This document shows, one piece after another, positions 44,052 to 54,990 of a stretch of DNA of 64,000 bases. Source of the DNA: Fulvivirga sp. M361 (lineage in GTDB: Bacteria > Bacteroidota > Bacteroidia > Cytophagales > Cyclobacteriaceae). The stretch covers positions 1-64,000 of the forward strand of contig NZ_VKDC01000007.1 in assembly GCF_007097395.1 (NCBI RefSeq), given 5' to 3'. The notes below the pieces were generated by a model. The model did not search any database. It saw nothing but the letters and a program-made list of their open reading frames with translations, and was not told the origin of the DNA. The position numbers and the translations under genes are program-made. The number at the start of each line of letters is the position of its first letter. The first letter of the stretch is position 1.

Positions 44052-45512
44052 ATGTTTCCATGGAAATCTACTATACGAATTGAAAGCGATTCAAATCGTC
44101 CTAAATATTTACAGATCTCCGACCGTATGATCAGAGAAATTAGCATTGGAAGGCTCCAACCGGCACAGAAAATTCCAGGATCGCGTAAAATGGCTGAACT
44201 CCTGCAATTAAATCGTAAAACAATAATTCAGGCCTATGATGAGCTCACAGCTCAGGGTTGGTTAGAAATCCGATCTTCATCAGGCACATATATTGCGCAT
44301 AACCTACCAATACGGAAATCGATTCCCCTCACAGCAACGCCTGTAATAACAGTACCCTACCCCACTGATCTGCCTGAGCAATACCCTTTCATTGAAAGCT
44401 ATTCCGCACTGCCGGAGGGCGCCTTGCAAGTGGACGGGGGTTCACCGGATCACAGGATAGCTCCTATCGACTGGATATTTAAAGAGTGCAGATCCATTGC
44501 CAAAAGTCGCTCAGGGGGCAAACTACTCACCTACTCAGATGTGCGTGGTGATATGGTATTACGTAAAACTCTGGCGCATTACCTTTCTGAATCCAAGGGA
44601 ATGAGCGTTTCTAAAGAAAACTTACTGATTACCCGTGGCAGTCAAATGGGTATTTTTCTTGCTATCAAAGGACTCATAGAACAAGGAGATACTGTAGTGG
44701 TAGGAAGTACAAGCTATGATGCGGCTGACTGGGCAATTCAATACCACGGCGGACAGCTACAACGTATAACGGTCGACGGGGAAGGATTAGACACCGAAGA
44801 GCTTGCGCTTCAGTGTGAAAAATCGAACGTAAAATTAGTATATGTCACACCACATCATCATTTTCCTACCACCGTCACTCTTTCCAATGCTCGAAGAATA
44901 CACCTGTTGGAATTAGCCGTGAAATATAACTTTATCATACTGGAAGATGATTATGACTATGACTTTCACTACCATAGTAGCCCTCTTCTTCCTCTGGCAA
45001 GCTTAAACCACGGAGGGCGTGTGGTCTATATCGGGTCATTTAGTAAGATATTTGCTCCTAATATAAGAGTAGGTTACCTCGTGGGCACACCGGAAATGGT
45101 AGAAGGATTCAGTAAGATCCGTCGTATCATTGATCGACAAGGTGACCATATTATGGAACGTGTCATGTCAGAAGCTATCCATACCGGTGAGTTAAACCGG
45201 CATTTAAAAAAAAGCGTACAAATCTACCGCCAACGACGTGACCAACTCGCTTTTTTATTGTCTTCAGTACTTTCAAATACTGTTTCTTTTAAGATCCCTG
45301 AAGGAGGTATGGCCATTTGGACCACGTTTAAGAGTACTCCCCTCCACCAACTAAATCCATACATCAATCAATTAGGTGTATATCCTGATATTGACAAACT
45401 GTTTTCGAAGAAATATAACGCCCTGCGCATTGGGTTTGCCTCACTGAATGAAAATGAACTTACAAGAACCGTTGACGCGTTTTCAACGGCCCTAAAACAA
45501 ATGAATACCTAA
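44052..45512 (+). CDS. MocR-type transcriptional regulator (GntR HTH fused to aminotransferase)
   Basis: 486 residues. N-terminal GntR winged HTH (about 15-80: YLQISDRMIREISIGRLQPAQ, LPGSR-like KIPGSRKMAELLQLNRKT). Residues about 110-480 are a class I aminotransferase fold; the PLP lysine lies in GSFSKIFAPNIRVGYLVG near 331, and EDDYDYDFHY near 299 holds the Asp for the PLP pyridine. MocR/PdxR proteins sense PLP or amines and control vitamin B6 or amino acid genes, usually a divergent neighbour. The nearest candidate target of this type is the PNPOx-like gene beyond the ATPase. Confidence 0.93.
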   Translation: MFPWKSTIRIESDSNRPKYLQISDRMIREISIGRLQPAQKIPGSRKMAELLQLNRKTIIQAYDELTAQGWLEIRSSSGTYIAHNLPIRKSIPLTATPVITVPYPTDLPEQYPFIESYSALPEGALQVDGGSPDHRIAPIDWIFKECRSIAKSRSGGKLLTYSDVRGDMVLRKTLAHYLSESKGMSVSKENLLITRGSQMGIFLAIKGLIEQGDTVVVGSTSYDAADWAIQYHGGQLQRITVDGEGLDTEELALQCEKSNVKLVYVTPHHHFPTTVTLSNARRIHLLELAVKYNFIILEDDYDYDFHYHSSPLLPLASLNHGGRVVYIGSFSKIFAPNIRVGYLVGTPEMVEGFSKIRRIIDRQGDHIMERVMSEAIHTGELNRHLKKSVQIYRQRRDQLAFLLSSVLSNTVSFKIPEGGMAIWTTFKSTPLHQLNPYINQLGVYPDIDKLFSKKYNALRIGFASLNENELTRTVDAFSTALKQMNT

Positions 45513-45540
45513 TAATCTGTAAGAAAAACAGGCTGTTAGA

Positions 45541-46959
45541 TTACACCGCCCTCATTTTAAGTTTTTTTCTTAGCTCTTCCACTGAAGATTTAAAACCGGC
45601 ATTGGTATCCATCATATCGTTAACGGATTGTACTGCATGGATTACCGTACTATGATCACGTCCTCCAAAATGGTAACCTATGGCTTTTAACGAATGATTG
45701 GTGTACTCCTTGGAAAAATACATGGCCACCTGGCGGGCGATTACGATCTCCTTTTTCCTGATTTTGTCTTTTAACGAGCTCACTTCTACTTTAAAGTATT
45801 CAGACACTGTTTTCTGGATGTAATCTATACCCACCTCCGTTTCTATGTCTTGCACGATGTTCTTCAGTGTCTGCTTAGCTAGCTCAAGATCAATCTCCAT
45901 TTTATTCAGCGAGGCATGTGCGATCAACGAGATCAAGACTCCTTCCAACTCTCTTACATTAGTGTCCACACTATACGCCAGGTATTCAATCACGTTATCA
46001 GGTATCAAAATACCATCTGATTGCATCTTCCGCTGGATAATAGCCACCCGCGTTTCATAATCCGGTTGTTGGAGGTCAGCAGTAAGTCCCCATTTAAAAC
46101 GTGAAAGTAATCGCTCTTGCAACCCTTTCAAGTCACGGGGAGGGCAATCACTGGTCATTACGATCTGCTTGCCTGCCTGGTGCAGATGATTGAAAATATG
46201 GAAGAATATTTCCTGTGTCCGCTCTTTACCCGCCAAAAACTGAACATCATCAATGATGAGGATATCCACCTGCATGTAAAAATTCTGGAATTCCTGGATC
46301 TTGTTATTCTTCAACGCATCAATAAACTGGTTGGTAAACTTCTCTGAGGACACATATAATACAAACCGATCACCCAGCTTATTCTTGATCTCATTACCAA
46401 TGGCCTGAACCAAATGCGTTTTGCCAAGGCCTACCCCACCATAAAGCATAAGTGGATTAAAAGAAGTAACTCCAGGCTTTTGCGCTACAGCATATCCCGC
46501 TGACCGGGCTAACCGGTTGCAATCCCCCTCTATGTAAGAGTCAAATGAATAGTTGGGATTCAACTGGGACTGTTGGTAGAGGGTATCTACTGATTTAAGT
46601 TCAAAGGGAGATTTATATTCTTCGCGTCGATGGGCTCCAAACCCGTTACCTGTGGCTTTGTTGGGCAAATTAACAGCCAATGGCTTAGACTTACTGTTTC
46701 CACGATCCACTATCACAGAATACTCCAGCCTGGCCTGAGGCCCTAACACCGAAGTGATCGCTTTTTTAAGGATGTGTATATAATGTTCTTCAAGCCATTC
46801 GTAAAAAAACTGGCTCGGCACCTGGATGGTCAACACATCTTCGTGACATTTGGTAGGAACAATCGGTTTGAACCATGTATTAAAACTTTGCTCTGCTATA
46901 TTGTTTTTAATTACCCTGAGGCAATCATTCCATACAGATTCACAATCTTCAAGCATCAA
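45541..46959 (-). CDS. dnaA: Chromosomal replication initiator DnaA
   Basis: 472 residues, full length. Domain I (1-90, WNDCLRVIKNNIAEQSFNTW), a linker, domain III AAA+ (Walker A GGVGLGKTHLVQAIGNE near 175, Walker B LIIDDVQFLAGKE near 235, SRF box LLSRFKWGL near 285), and domain IV DNA-binding (GYHFGGRDHSTVIHAVQSV near 430-448, the DnaA signature). It binds DnaA boxes and melts oriC. No cluster of TTATCCACA boxes is visible in the upstream gap, so oriC is likely elsewhere. It is convergent with the MocR gene and divergent from mutA. Confidence 0.97.
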   Translation of the reverse strand: MMLEDCESVWNDCLRVIKNNIAEQSFNTWFKPIVPTKCHEDVLTIQVPSQFFYEWLEEHYIHILKKAITSVLGPQARLEYSVIVDRGNSKSKPLAVNLPNKATGNGFGAHRREEYKSPFELKSVDTLYQQSQLNPNYSFDSYIEGDCNRLARSAGYAVAQKPGVTSFNPLMLYGGVGLGKTHLVQAIGNEIKNKLGDRFVLYVSSEKFTNQFIDALKNNKIQEFQNFYMQVDILIIDDVQFLAGKERTQEIFFHIFNHLHQAGKQIVMTSDCPPRDLKGLQERLLSRFKWGLTADLQQPDYETRVAIIQRKMQSDGILIPDNVIEYLAYSVDTNVRELEGVLISLIAHASLNKMEIDLELAKQTLKNIVQDIETEVGIDYIQKTVSEYFKVEVSSLKDKIRKKEIVIARQVAMYFSKEYTNHSLKAIGYHFGGRDHSTVIHAVQSVNDMMDTNAGFKSSVEELRKKLKMRAV

Positions 46960-47198
46960 CCAAAATTAAAACCTAGTTAAAAGATTCAAGAGCCAGAAAT
47001 CAGCTGGCGAAAAAAGGGTAACAAATTTGCCAAAAAAATGACGAAGATAAAAGGATAGGCTCATAGGAATTATGGAATATTTTTTTGCCTTAAGATATAT
47101 GAATATGAATTCTTTAAAATGTATAAATAGGATATTAAACCCTTTCAACTGAATCAAAAAATCACGCTTATGGCTTAACTTTACCTGAGTGAGACAAT

Positions 47199-48359
47199 AT
47201 GATTATGAATCAAAATCAAAAACTTCTATTTTCTCATTTTTCCAAGGTAAACAAGGAAAAATGGGCGGAAAAAGCTACTAACGATCTAAAAGGTGAAGAC
47301 GTCTTCAAGAAGTACACCTGGGAACTTGAACCCGGTATACATATTTTACCTTATTATGATCCATCGGATCTGCAAGCCAATGCTCAATATGAAGCATTTC
47401 ACAACAGATTGGCTATGCCTGATCATCCTACGGCCAACGCACGCGTATGGCACAACCTACAACATTTAACTGTTGAAGACGAAAAGATTGCCAATCGGGA
47501 AGCCCGGGATGCCTTGAACAGTGGTGCCGATGGAATAATATTCAATATACCACACAGTGTTGATTTTAAGTCGCTTTTGGAAAATATCAAATTGGAGCAT
47601 TGTAACATTTCATTCCAATTTTCGAGGGAAAGTGCCACTGACCTTGCGGAAGGGTTATTTACTTTTTTTCAATCCTCAGCATTGAAACCTGAACAAATCA
47701 CAGGGACCATAGAATTAACCGAAGGTACTGTTAATGAAAAACTGGCGATGTTCAATAAGTTCAAAGACTATACCCAGTTCCGTGTCCTTCTTAACGAGTC
47801 AAAAACTGACACCCACGGATTTTCAGAATCCATAGCGGCCCAGCTGAAAGCTACTATTCAACTTATTGAGGCAGCACAAACCGCTGGCAACCCATTGGAG
47901 GAAGTATTGACCAAATGCACTGTAAACACTTCTGTAGGCCCTGATTATTTTGCTGAAATAGCCAAGATAAGAGCTTTAAGAATGCTCTTCTTTCAGGTAG
48001 CCCGTGCTTATGACGTTTCCACATTTTTACCTGAACATGTTAAGATACGAGCTGTCTCAGACCCCTGGATCAACGAGGCCTATCAACCACATGGAAATAT
48101 GCTTAAAGCCAGTACCGGAGCTATGGCAGCTATTTTAGGTGGATGTGATGAACTATTGGTAGTTCCGGAAGATAATGATCAATCACTCATGGTACGCATT
48201 GCTCGCAATGTATCTTCTATTTTAAAAGAAGAAGTCTTTCTGAAAGGCTCAGCAGACCCGGTGGCGGGCTCTTATTATTTAGAGAATCTTACCAATGACA
48301 TTGCCCAAAAGGCATGGCATATATTTCAGTCCACACTTGAAGAAGAAACAGTATCATGA
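47199..48359 (+). CDS. mutA: Methylmalonyl-CoA mutase small subunit
   Basis: 386 residues. MutA fold seen in [33 protein letters not shown], the barrel segments and [20 protein letters not shown] (near 300). It lacks the C-terminal degenerate B12-binding domain that many MutA proteins carry, so it is the short form common in Bacteroidota. It pairs with MutB; the ATGA overlap to mutB gives coupled translation. Catalytic cobalamin is held by MutB only. Confidence 0.93.
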   Translation: MIMNQNQKLLFSHFSKVNKEKWAEKATNDLKGEDVFKKYTWELEPGIHILPYYDPSDLQANAQYEAFHNRLAMPDHPTANARVWHNLQHLTVEDEKIANREARDALNSGADGIIFNIPHSVDFKSLLENIKLEHCNISFQFSRESATDLAEGLFTFFQSSALKPEQITGTIELTEGTVNEKLAMFNKFKDYTQFRVLLNESKTDTHGFSESIAAQLKATIQLIEAAQTAGNPLEEVLTKCTVNTSVGPDYFAEIAKIRALRMLFFQVARAYDVSTFLPEHVKIRAVSDPWINEAYQPHGNMLKASTGAMAAILGGCDELLVVPEDNDQSLMVRIARNVSSILKEEVFLKGSADPVAGSYYLENLTNDIAQKAWHIFQSTLEEETVS

Positions 48360-50479
48360 GACCAGATTTTAAAAATATAACCTATAATCAGTTCCAACCA
48401 GAACATAAACAAGAAAACCTGGAGAGCTGGTCAGCAGCAGAAGGCATTAAAATTCCTCCTGTTCTACATAAAGCAATATTAGACAACCTGGAGCATATTG
48501 GCTTTGCAGCAGGCATTCCACCCTATTTACGTGGCCCGTACTCCACAATGTATGCCGGCAGACCCTGGACCGTAAGGCAATATGCAGGTTTTTCTACTGC
48601 ACAAGAGTCCAATGAGTTTTATCGCAAAAACCTGGCAGCGGGTCAAAAAGGCCTTTCAGTAGCCTTTGACCTGGCTACACACAGAGGATATGACTCAGAC
48701 CATGAACGTGTAACAGGTGACGTGGGTAAGGCAGGAGTAGCCATTGATTCGGTACTGGATATGAAAGTACTTTTCGATCAGATCCCACTGGACAAAATGT
48801 CCGTTTCCATGACCATGAATGGCGCAGTAATCCCCATCATGGCATTCTACATCGTAGCGGCTGAAGAACAAGGTGTAAAACCTGAATTACTCAGTGGCAC
48901 CATACAGAATGATATTTTAAAAGAATTCATGGTACGGAATACCTACATTTATCCTCCGGCTCCTTCCATGAAGATCATAGCAGACATTTTTGAGTATACT
49001 GCTCAACATATGCCTAAGTTCAATTCCATTAGTATCAGCGGATATCATATGCAGGAAGCCGGCGCTACGGCAGATATCGAGCTGGCATATACACTGGCCG
49101 ATGGTTTGGAATATCTGCGAACAGGAATAAAAGCGGGACTGGACATTGATCACTTTGCTCCCCGTTTGTCTTTTTTCTGGGCGGTTGGTATGAACCATTT
49201 CATGGAGATCGCAAAAATGCGCGCAGGACGTTTGTTGTGGGCAAAAATTGTAAAGCAATTTGAGCCAAAAAATGCTAAGTCGCTGGCATTACGCACTCAT
49301 TCTCAAACCTCCGGGTGGAGTCTTACCGAGCAGGACCCTTATAACAATGTGACGCGTACCTGTATAGAAGCGCTGGCAGCAGCACTGGGTCATACACAGT
49401 CCTTGCACACAAATGCTCTCGATGAAGCCATTGCGCTACCTACAGATTTTTCAGCAAGAATTGCCAGAAACACTCAACTATACCTGCAAAAGGAGACCAA
49501 TATCACACGGGTAGTGGACCCATGGGCAGGTTCACACTATGTTGAATACCTGACCAATGAGTTAGTGCATAAAGCCTGGAAATTAATTGAAGAGGTAGAG
49601 GATCTGGGTGGAATGGCCAAGGCCATGGAAAGTGGTCTGCCTAAAATGAGGATTGAAGAGGCCGCAGCCCGTAAACAGGCCCGTATAGATTCCAAAAAAG
49701 ATGTTATAGTGGGTGTGAACCGCTATCAGACTGACGAAAAGCCTGATTTCGAAATATTGGAAGTTGATAATACCAAAGTACGACGTGAACAGATTGAACG
49801 TCTTGAAAAACTAAAATCAGAAAGGGACAATGAAGCGGTAACGTCAGCTTTAGATAGCATAACACAAGCTTCGGAAAAAGGAGAAGGTAATTTATTAGAA
49901 CTCGCTGTTAATGCAGCTCGTCATAGAGCTACACTAGGAGAGATCTCTATGGCAATGGAAAAAGTTTTTGGCAGGTACAAAGCCACTATTCGCTCTATAT
50001 CAGGTGTTTATGCAACAGAACTAAAAATGGATAACACATTTAACGAGACAAAGTCATTGTCCGACAAATTTGCTGAACTGGAAGGACGAAGACCCCGTAT
50101 CATGGTGGCTAAGATGGGACAGGACGGCCATGACCGCGGCGCTAAAGTCATTGCTACCAGCTTTGCAGACCTGGGCTTCGATGTGGACGTTGGCCCACTT
50201 TTCCAAACACCAGATGAAGTAGCAAGACAGGCAGCAGAAAATGACGTTCATGTCATTGGTGCTTCAAGCCTTGCCGCTGGTCATAAAACATTGATCCCTC
50301 AGTTGATCGAATCACTGCAGCAATTAGGCAGAGGAGACATAATGGTGATAGCCGGTGGAGTCATTCCACAGCAAGATTATGATTTTCTTTATGAAAATGG
50401 TGTAGCGGGTGTTTTCGGACCGGGAACAGTGATATCTGACGCAGCCAGGGACATATTAAATAAATTAATGAAAGACTAA
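48356..50479 (+). CDS. mutB: Methylmalonyl-CoA mutase large subunit
   Basis: 707 residues. N-terminal TIM barrel (about 40-400: [54 protein letters not shown]) with substrate and radical residues, and a C-terminal B12-binding domain (about 570-707): [14 protein letters not shown] near 583-596 holds the cobalt-ligand His, [15 protein letters not shown] and GGVIPQQDY follow. It interconverts succinyl-CoA and methylmalonyl-CoA, linking propionate and branched-chain/odd-chain breakdown to the TCA cycle. Confidence 0.96.
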   Translation: MRPDFKNITYNQFQPEHKQENLESWSAAEGIKIPPVLHKAILDNLEHIGFAAGIPPYLRGPYSTMYAGRPWTVRQYAGFSTAQESNEFYRKNLAAGQKGLSVAFDLATHRGYDSDHERVTGDVGKAGVAIDSVLDMKVLFDQIPLDKMSVSMTMNGAVIPIMAFYIVAAEEQGVKPELLSGTIQNDILKEFMVRNTYIYPPAPSMKIIADIFEYTAQHMPKFNSISISGYHMQEAGATADIELAYTLADGLEYLRTGIKAGLDIDHFAPRLSFFWAVGMNHFMEIAKMRAGRLLWAKIVKQFEPKNAKSLALRTHSQTSGWSLTEQDPYNNVTRTCIEALAAALGHTQSLHTNALDEAIALPTDFSARIARNTQLYLQKETNITRVVDPWAGSHYVEYLTNELVHKAWKLIEEVEDLGGMAKAMESGLPKMRIEEAAARKQARIDSKKDVIVGVNRYQTDEKPDFEILEVDNTKVRREQIERLEKLKSERDNEAVTSALDSITQASEKGEGNLLELAVNAARHRATLGEISMAMEKVFGRYKATIRSISGVYATELKMDNTFNETKSLSDKFAELEGRRPRIMVAKMGQDGHDRGAKVIATSFADLGFDVDVGPLFQTPDEVARQAAENDVHVIGASSLAAGHKTLIPQLIESLQQLGRGDIMVIAGGVIPQQDYDFLYENGVAGVFGPGTVISDAARDILNKLMKD

Positions 50480-50665
50480 CTATTTAATATCCAATTAATT
50501 AAATTTAGAGATTGCTTTAATTCATTTTAAACAGCGCTTTAGCTGATTGAATAAAATGTTTAAAATGCTGGTCAAACCCAGAAAATCTCTATTTCAACAT
50601 GTGTTAACTGCATGGCAGTGGTTTGGTCCATACTCAATTGTAGGTCAACCTTAATCACTTTAGCC

Positions 50666-53600
50666 ATGCAGTACAACTACATGCGATATTTATGCTTCTC
50701 ATTGTTCATCCTGCTCTCGGTGCCAACAGCAGCTCAGGAAGGGGGGAAATATGGCAAGATATTATTAAAGGCCGATGCACAATACGAAATAGGTGCTTAT
50801 GTAAAAGCCAGCAAATATCTGGAGAAGTACAAAAAGAAAGTAATCAAAAAATATGGGGCCAGGAATGAATACTTGCCCCTATTTTATATAAGGAGGTCTA
50901 AATTCAACCTGGCTGAAGGGCTGCTGATAGACTTTGAGAATTCGATAGAGCAGGCTATCACCGCCAGTAGCGCCATCTATGGTGAAGCGTCTAAAGAACA
51001 TGCCATCACGCTTCTTGACATAGGTGAGATATTAGCCCACTACGGTGACTACCTAAGAGCAGAGGAATACATTCGATCGGCACAAAAAACCCTGGAAGCA
51101 TCAAAAGCACTAGATGACAGGTTAAAAGCCAAAAGTGACTTAACCCTGGCCAGGGTGCTAACGGGCCGTGGGTTTTATAATCAGGCCCTGAGCTTTATCG
51201 ATGAAAATCTGGATTATTTCAAATCGAGGGCCGTAAGCAAAGAATCATTCGTAGATGACAAAGGAAGATTACAAAGTAAACGCCTTCCCGAGGAAGAAGT
51301 AAATGAAAGGCTTGGTGACTATGCGGAACTATTAACACTGCATGGCAACGTATTTCGGAAAAGAGGTAGTTACAAAGAAGCAGATGCCGCTTTCAAACTG
51401 GCCAGAACCTGGATAGACAAGAACCTGGGAAATGCCAGTCTGGCCTATGTTCAAAATCAACTCGATTTCGGTCAGTTCCTCTTAGAAAATGGCCTTCGAG
51501 ACTTTAGCAGTGACGACGTAAAAAATGAAAGATTTGATAAGACATTAAATCATCTCAAAAAAAAGCATGAAGAATCACATTTCCTTGCCTTTGAGCTCTA
51601 TGAGCAACTTTTGAAGTACTATCTGAAGACCGATAGCAAATCAAAGTATAAAAATCTCAAAATTGAATATGAAAAGGCGATCAAGAAGAATTTCAAACGT
51701 AACAGTATTCATTACATTAATTTAGAAACCATTGAGTTTGACGCCAAGCTTGACAAGGAAAAAACAAACAATTTAGCCTCCAAAGCAGCCGTTCAGGCCA
51801 ATAGTAATGCACTTCCTAAATATCATAAGAAGCGCATCCAAATTCTTGATTTTCTTTACCGGCTGGCGCTACAGGAAAAAAACTACAACGCCGCATCAGC
51901 AAATCTTAATGACATCCTGGAGATCAAAAAGGAGCTGTATGGCGACGATTCCCCGGAATATCATTTGGCACGGATTGAATTGGCTAGTTACTACGTAGAT
52001 TTCTCGGATAAAATCAAAGAAGCAGAAGCCATTTACAGTGAAAGCTTTGAAGGTATAGTAGAACCACAGATAGACACCTGGCATAAAGATTATGTATCGA
52101 TACAAAATCATCTGGCTAAATTTTATGCCAGTACAGATCAATACGCACTGGCTATAGCAGCCATTGATAAAGCCAGTGATGGTGCAGCAGTTAAATTTTC
52201 ATCGGTAGACCCTGCCTACGGTGAAGTACTGAATAATCAGGCACAGTTATACCTTAGCCTTGCTAATTACGACAAAGCCGAAGAAAGTCTGAACAAATCG
52301 CTGGCGATTTTCAAAGAGTATCGTAGAGACGAAAACTGGGTCATTGAATACATTAATACTCAGGCCACACAGGCACAACTCAAAGTGATCCAAGGGCTGT
52401 TTGATGAAGCGGAAGACATCATGAATCGCTCCAAAAAAACACTTAAAAGGGTCAATAACCCAAGTAACTACAATGATCTCGCCTCAAGCCAGGGATTAGC
52501 CAGGGTATACATGCCCCTCGGCAGATTTAGAGAAGCTAATGAGTTACTAGACAGAATTATAGTCGAATATCAATTGCGCTATGGCTCCAGTTCCCGTAGG
52601 TTGATCCTGCCTCTGGTATATCGTGGTCAACTGGAACTTACTGAAGGAGAATACACATTTGCAGAAAAAACGGCAAGACGGGCCAATCAGATCGCCACCT
52701 CCATCTACGGCGAAAATTCTTCTAAAGTAGCACCTACACTCTCACTATTAGCAGATATTTATACCAGTATCGGAGATTATCCTAAAGCGCAGGATAATAT
52801 TGAAAAGGCAATCAGAATCCAGGAGGCCCAATTTGGGCGTCAACATGTAGATGTCGCCAAATCACTGGCCCAGCTTGGTCTGATTAAATTTTACCAGGGT
52901 GATAACCTTACGTCAGCCGAAAAAATCATTGAAGAAGCAAAAGATATTATCGCTGCCAAACTTGGAAATCGCAACCCTACTTATGCTGATGCGTTAACTG
53001 ATCTCGCAAAGATTTACATCTCCGAAAAGAGGTTCGATGATGCATTCAATGCGCTTACTCTGGCAGAAACGATATGGCTCTCTAAAGCAGGCAAACGCAA
53101 CAATATCAATGCAGCCAGTATTTACTCACTCATAGGGGATATCCATTACTTACAACGCGACTATGATAAGGCGGAAGAAGAGTATGAAAAATCAAAAAAG
53201 ATCTATCAAAACAAATTCAGTAAAAACCACCCTGAGTATGTAAAAATACTATCCAAATTGAGTAAGGTGTATTATATGGAGGGAGACACCAAAAAATCCA
53301 GAAATTACATCGAAGAGGCATTGGCCAACCACCAAAACTTTATTCGAGCCTTTTTCCCGGCTTTAAGTGAGCGAGAAAAAGCTAAATTTTGGAATACGAT
53401 ACGCCCTGACTATGAATTTTACAACACGCTTGCATTCAAGATTGCAGCAGAAGATAAAAGAGCAATTGGTGACGTGTACAATAATGCTTTGCTCACCAAG
53501 GCAATCTTACTAAATTCCTCCATCAAGATCCGTGAACGTATCGCCAATAGTAATGATGATGAATTGAAAGAGAAGTACAATGACTGGCTTGCAAAGAAAG

Positions 53601-54907
53601 AGGAGCTCACCAACGTGCTTTCCATGAGCCTGCAACAACTCCAGGAGAACGAAATTGATCCGATAGTACTTACCCATGAAGTAGAACAGATAGAGAAAGA
53701 GTTAAGTCAAAAATCGGAGCTTTTTTCACAAAGTGTAGAGGACAATACCATCGTATGGAATCAGGTTCAGGAAAAACTGGAACCTAATGAAGTAGCTATG
53801 GAAATGGTAAGGTATCGATACTTTGATCACGTACTGACAGACTCTGTAATATATGCCGCCATGTATTTGAAAAACAAGAAAGAGCAGTCTACTCCAGGGG
53901 TAGTATTATTAGGTGATGGTAAGAACATGGAAAACAAGCTTTTCAAGTTCTATCGTAATAGTATCATATACCGCATCAAAGACCCATACAGCTTTGATGC
54001 ATACTGGGAACCGATCATGAGTGCCCTGGGTACTTATTCTACGCTTTACTTATCTGCGGATGGTGTTTATAATCAGATCAACCTGGAAGCAATACCGATG
54101 GAAGATGGGAAATACGTTATTGACAATTCTAATATTGTGCTGGTAAGTAACACCAAAGATATCTGGACAAGGAGTACCAGAACACGACTGGTCCAAAACG
54201 AGAAAAAAGCTTCAATGTTCGGAAACCCTGAATTTTATCTGACAGCCAGTACAGGTGATATCAATCCGCTCCCGGGAACCCAGGTAGAAGTACAAGAACT
54301 AAAAGACTTACTAAGAACAAGAGGATGGGACACTTCCTCATACACCGACATCTCCGCCAGTGAAGATGAAATAAAGCGATTAAATAACCCTAAAGTATTT
54401 CATATTGCTACACACGGTTTTTTCACCCCGGCAGAACAGATGACCGAATCAGACCGACTGGTACAGAGTGAAAGCTCCGCAGCGCGTAATCCGTTACTAA
54501 GAACAGGCCTGCTGCTTACAGGAGCCGGAGATTTACTTCAAAAAACAGAGTTCAACTACAATGCTGAAAGTGGCATCTTAACAGCTTATGAGGCCATGAA
54601 CCTTAACCTTGACCAAACAGAGCTTGTGGTGTTAAGTGCATGTGAAACAGGGTTAGGTGAATTAGCCGTAGGGGAAGGCGTTTACGGATTACAGCGTGCT
54701 TTCCTGGTAGCAGGAGCCAAAGTACTTATTATGAGTATGTTTAAAGTAGATGATGTAGCCACTCAAAAACTGATGAGCAAATTCTATAAAAAATGGCTCG
54801 AAACAGGCAAAATGAGAGAATCATTTATTTTGGCGAAAAAAGAACTTAGAAATGAATACCAGGACCCTATTTTCTGGGGGTCTTTCATTATGATAGGTAT
54901 GGACTGA
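50666..54907 (+). CDS. Large exported TPR-CHAT protein
   Basis: 1413 residues from the ATG at 50666, which (or the ATG at 50681) opens the signal peptide MRYLCFSLFILLSVPTAAQ; an upstream ATG adds a hydrophilic extension. About 30-950: many TPRs (YGEASKEHAITLLDIGEILAH, YDKAEESLNKSLAIFKE, YAEALTDLA-like). About 1070-1413: CHAT domain with catalytic His in FHIATHGFFTP near 1247 and Cys in VVLSACETGLG near 1325, then GEGVYGLQRAF and WGSFIMIGMD at the end. It ends at the CHAT domain, with no membrane anchor, unlike the CHAT protein at 25087-28044. Exported caspase-like proteases with TPRs; target unknown. Confidence 0.9.
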   Translation: MQYNYMRYLCFSLFILLSVPTAAQEGGKYGKILLKADAQYEIGAYVKASKYLEKYKKKVIKKYGARNEYLPLFYIRRSKFNLAEGLLIDFENSIEQAITASSAIYGEASKEHAITLLDIGEILAHYGDYLRAEEYIRSAQKTLEASKALDDRLKAKSDLTLARVLTGRGFYNQALSFIDENLDYFKSRAVSKESFVDDKGRLQSKRLPEEEVNERLGDYAELLTLHGNVFRKRGSYKEADAAFKLARTWIDKNLGNASLAYVQNQLDFGQFLLENGLRDFSSDDVKNERFDKTLNHLKKKHEESHFLAFELYEQLLKYYLKTDSKSKYKNLKIEYEKAIKKNFKRNSIHYINLETIEFDAKLDKEKTNNLASKAAVQANSNALPKYHKKRIQILDFLYRLALQEKNYNAASANLNDILEIKKELYGDDSPEYHLARIELASYYVDFSDKIKEAEAIYSESFEGIVEPQIDTWHKDYVSIQNHLAKFYASTDQYALAIAAIDKASDGAAVKFSSVDPAYGEVLNNQAQLYLSLANYDKAEESLNKSLAIFKEYRRDENWVIEYINTQATQAQLKVIQGLFDEAEDIMNRSKKTLKRVNNPSNYNDLASSQGLARVYMPLGRFREANELLDRIIVEYQLRYGSSSRRLILPLVYRGQLELTEGEYTFAEKTARRANQIATSIYGENSSKVAPTLSLLADIYTSIGDYPKAQDNIEKAIRIQEAQFGRQHVDVAKSLAQLGLIKFYQGDNLTSAEKIIEEAKDIIAAKLGNRNPTYADALTDLAKIYISEKRFDDAFNALTLAETIWLSKAGKRNNINAASIYSLIGDIHYLQRDYDKAEEEYEKSKKIYQNKFSKNHPEYVKILSKLSKVYYMEGDTKKSRNYIEEALANHQNFIRAFFPALSEREKAKFWNTIRPDYEFYNTLAFKIAAEDKRAIGDVYNNALLTKAILLNSSIKIRERIANSNDDELKEKYNDWLAKKEELTNVLSMSLQQLQENEIDPIVLTHEVEQIEKELSQKSELFSQSVEDNTIVWNQVQEKLEPNEVAMEMVRYRYFDHVLTDSVIYAAMYLKNKKEQSTPGVVLLGDGKNMENKLFKFYRNSIIYRIKDPYSFDAYWEPIMSALGTYSTLYLSADGVYNQINLEAIPMEDGKYVIDNSNIVLVSNTKDIWTRSTRTRLVQNEKKASMFGNPEFYLTASTGDINPLPGTQVEVQELKDLLRTRGWDTSSYTDISASEDEIKRLNNPKVFHIATHGFFTPAEQMTESDRLVQSESSAARNPLLRTGLLLTGAGDLLQKTEFNYNAESGILTAYEAMNLNLDQTELVVLSACETGLGELAVGEGVYGLQRAFLVAGAKVLIMSMFKVDDVATQKLMSKFYKKWLETGKMRESFILAKKELRNEYQDPIFWGSFIMIGMD

Positions 54908-54931
54908 TCAGAAAAATTTCAAAATTGTAGG

Positions 54932-54959
54932 TAGGGAAGTTCACACTTCCCTATTTTTA
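54932..54959 (+). terminator. Rho-independent terminator of the second CHAT gene
   Basis: TAGGGAAGT (54932-54940) and ACTTCCCTA (54945-54953) pair around TCAC, followed by TTTTTAT. Confidence 0.85.
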
Positions 54960-54990
54960 TTCGCTCAATAGCCGTTTATTTAACGCCACC

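Noticed and set aside
50612-50665. Earlier ATG for the second TPR-CHAT gene
   Set aside because: It would bury the signal peptide behind 18 extra residues.
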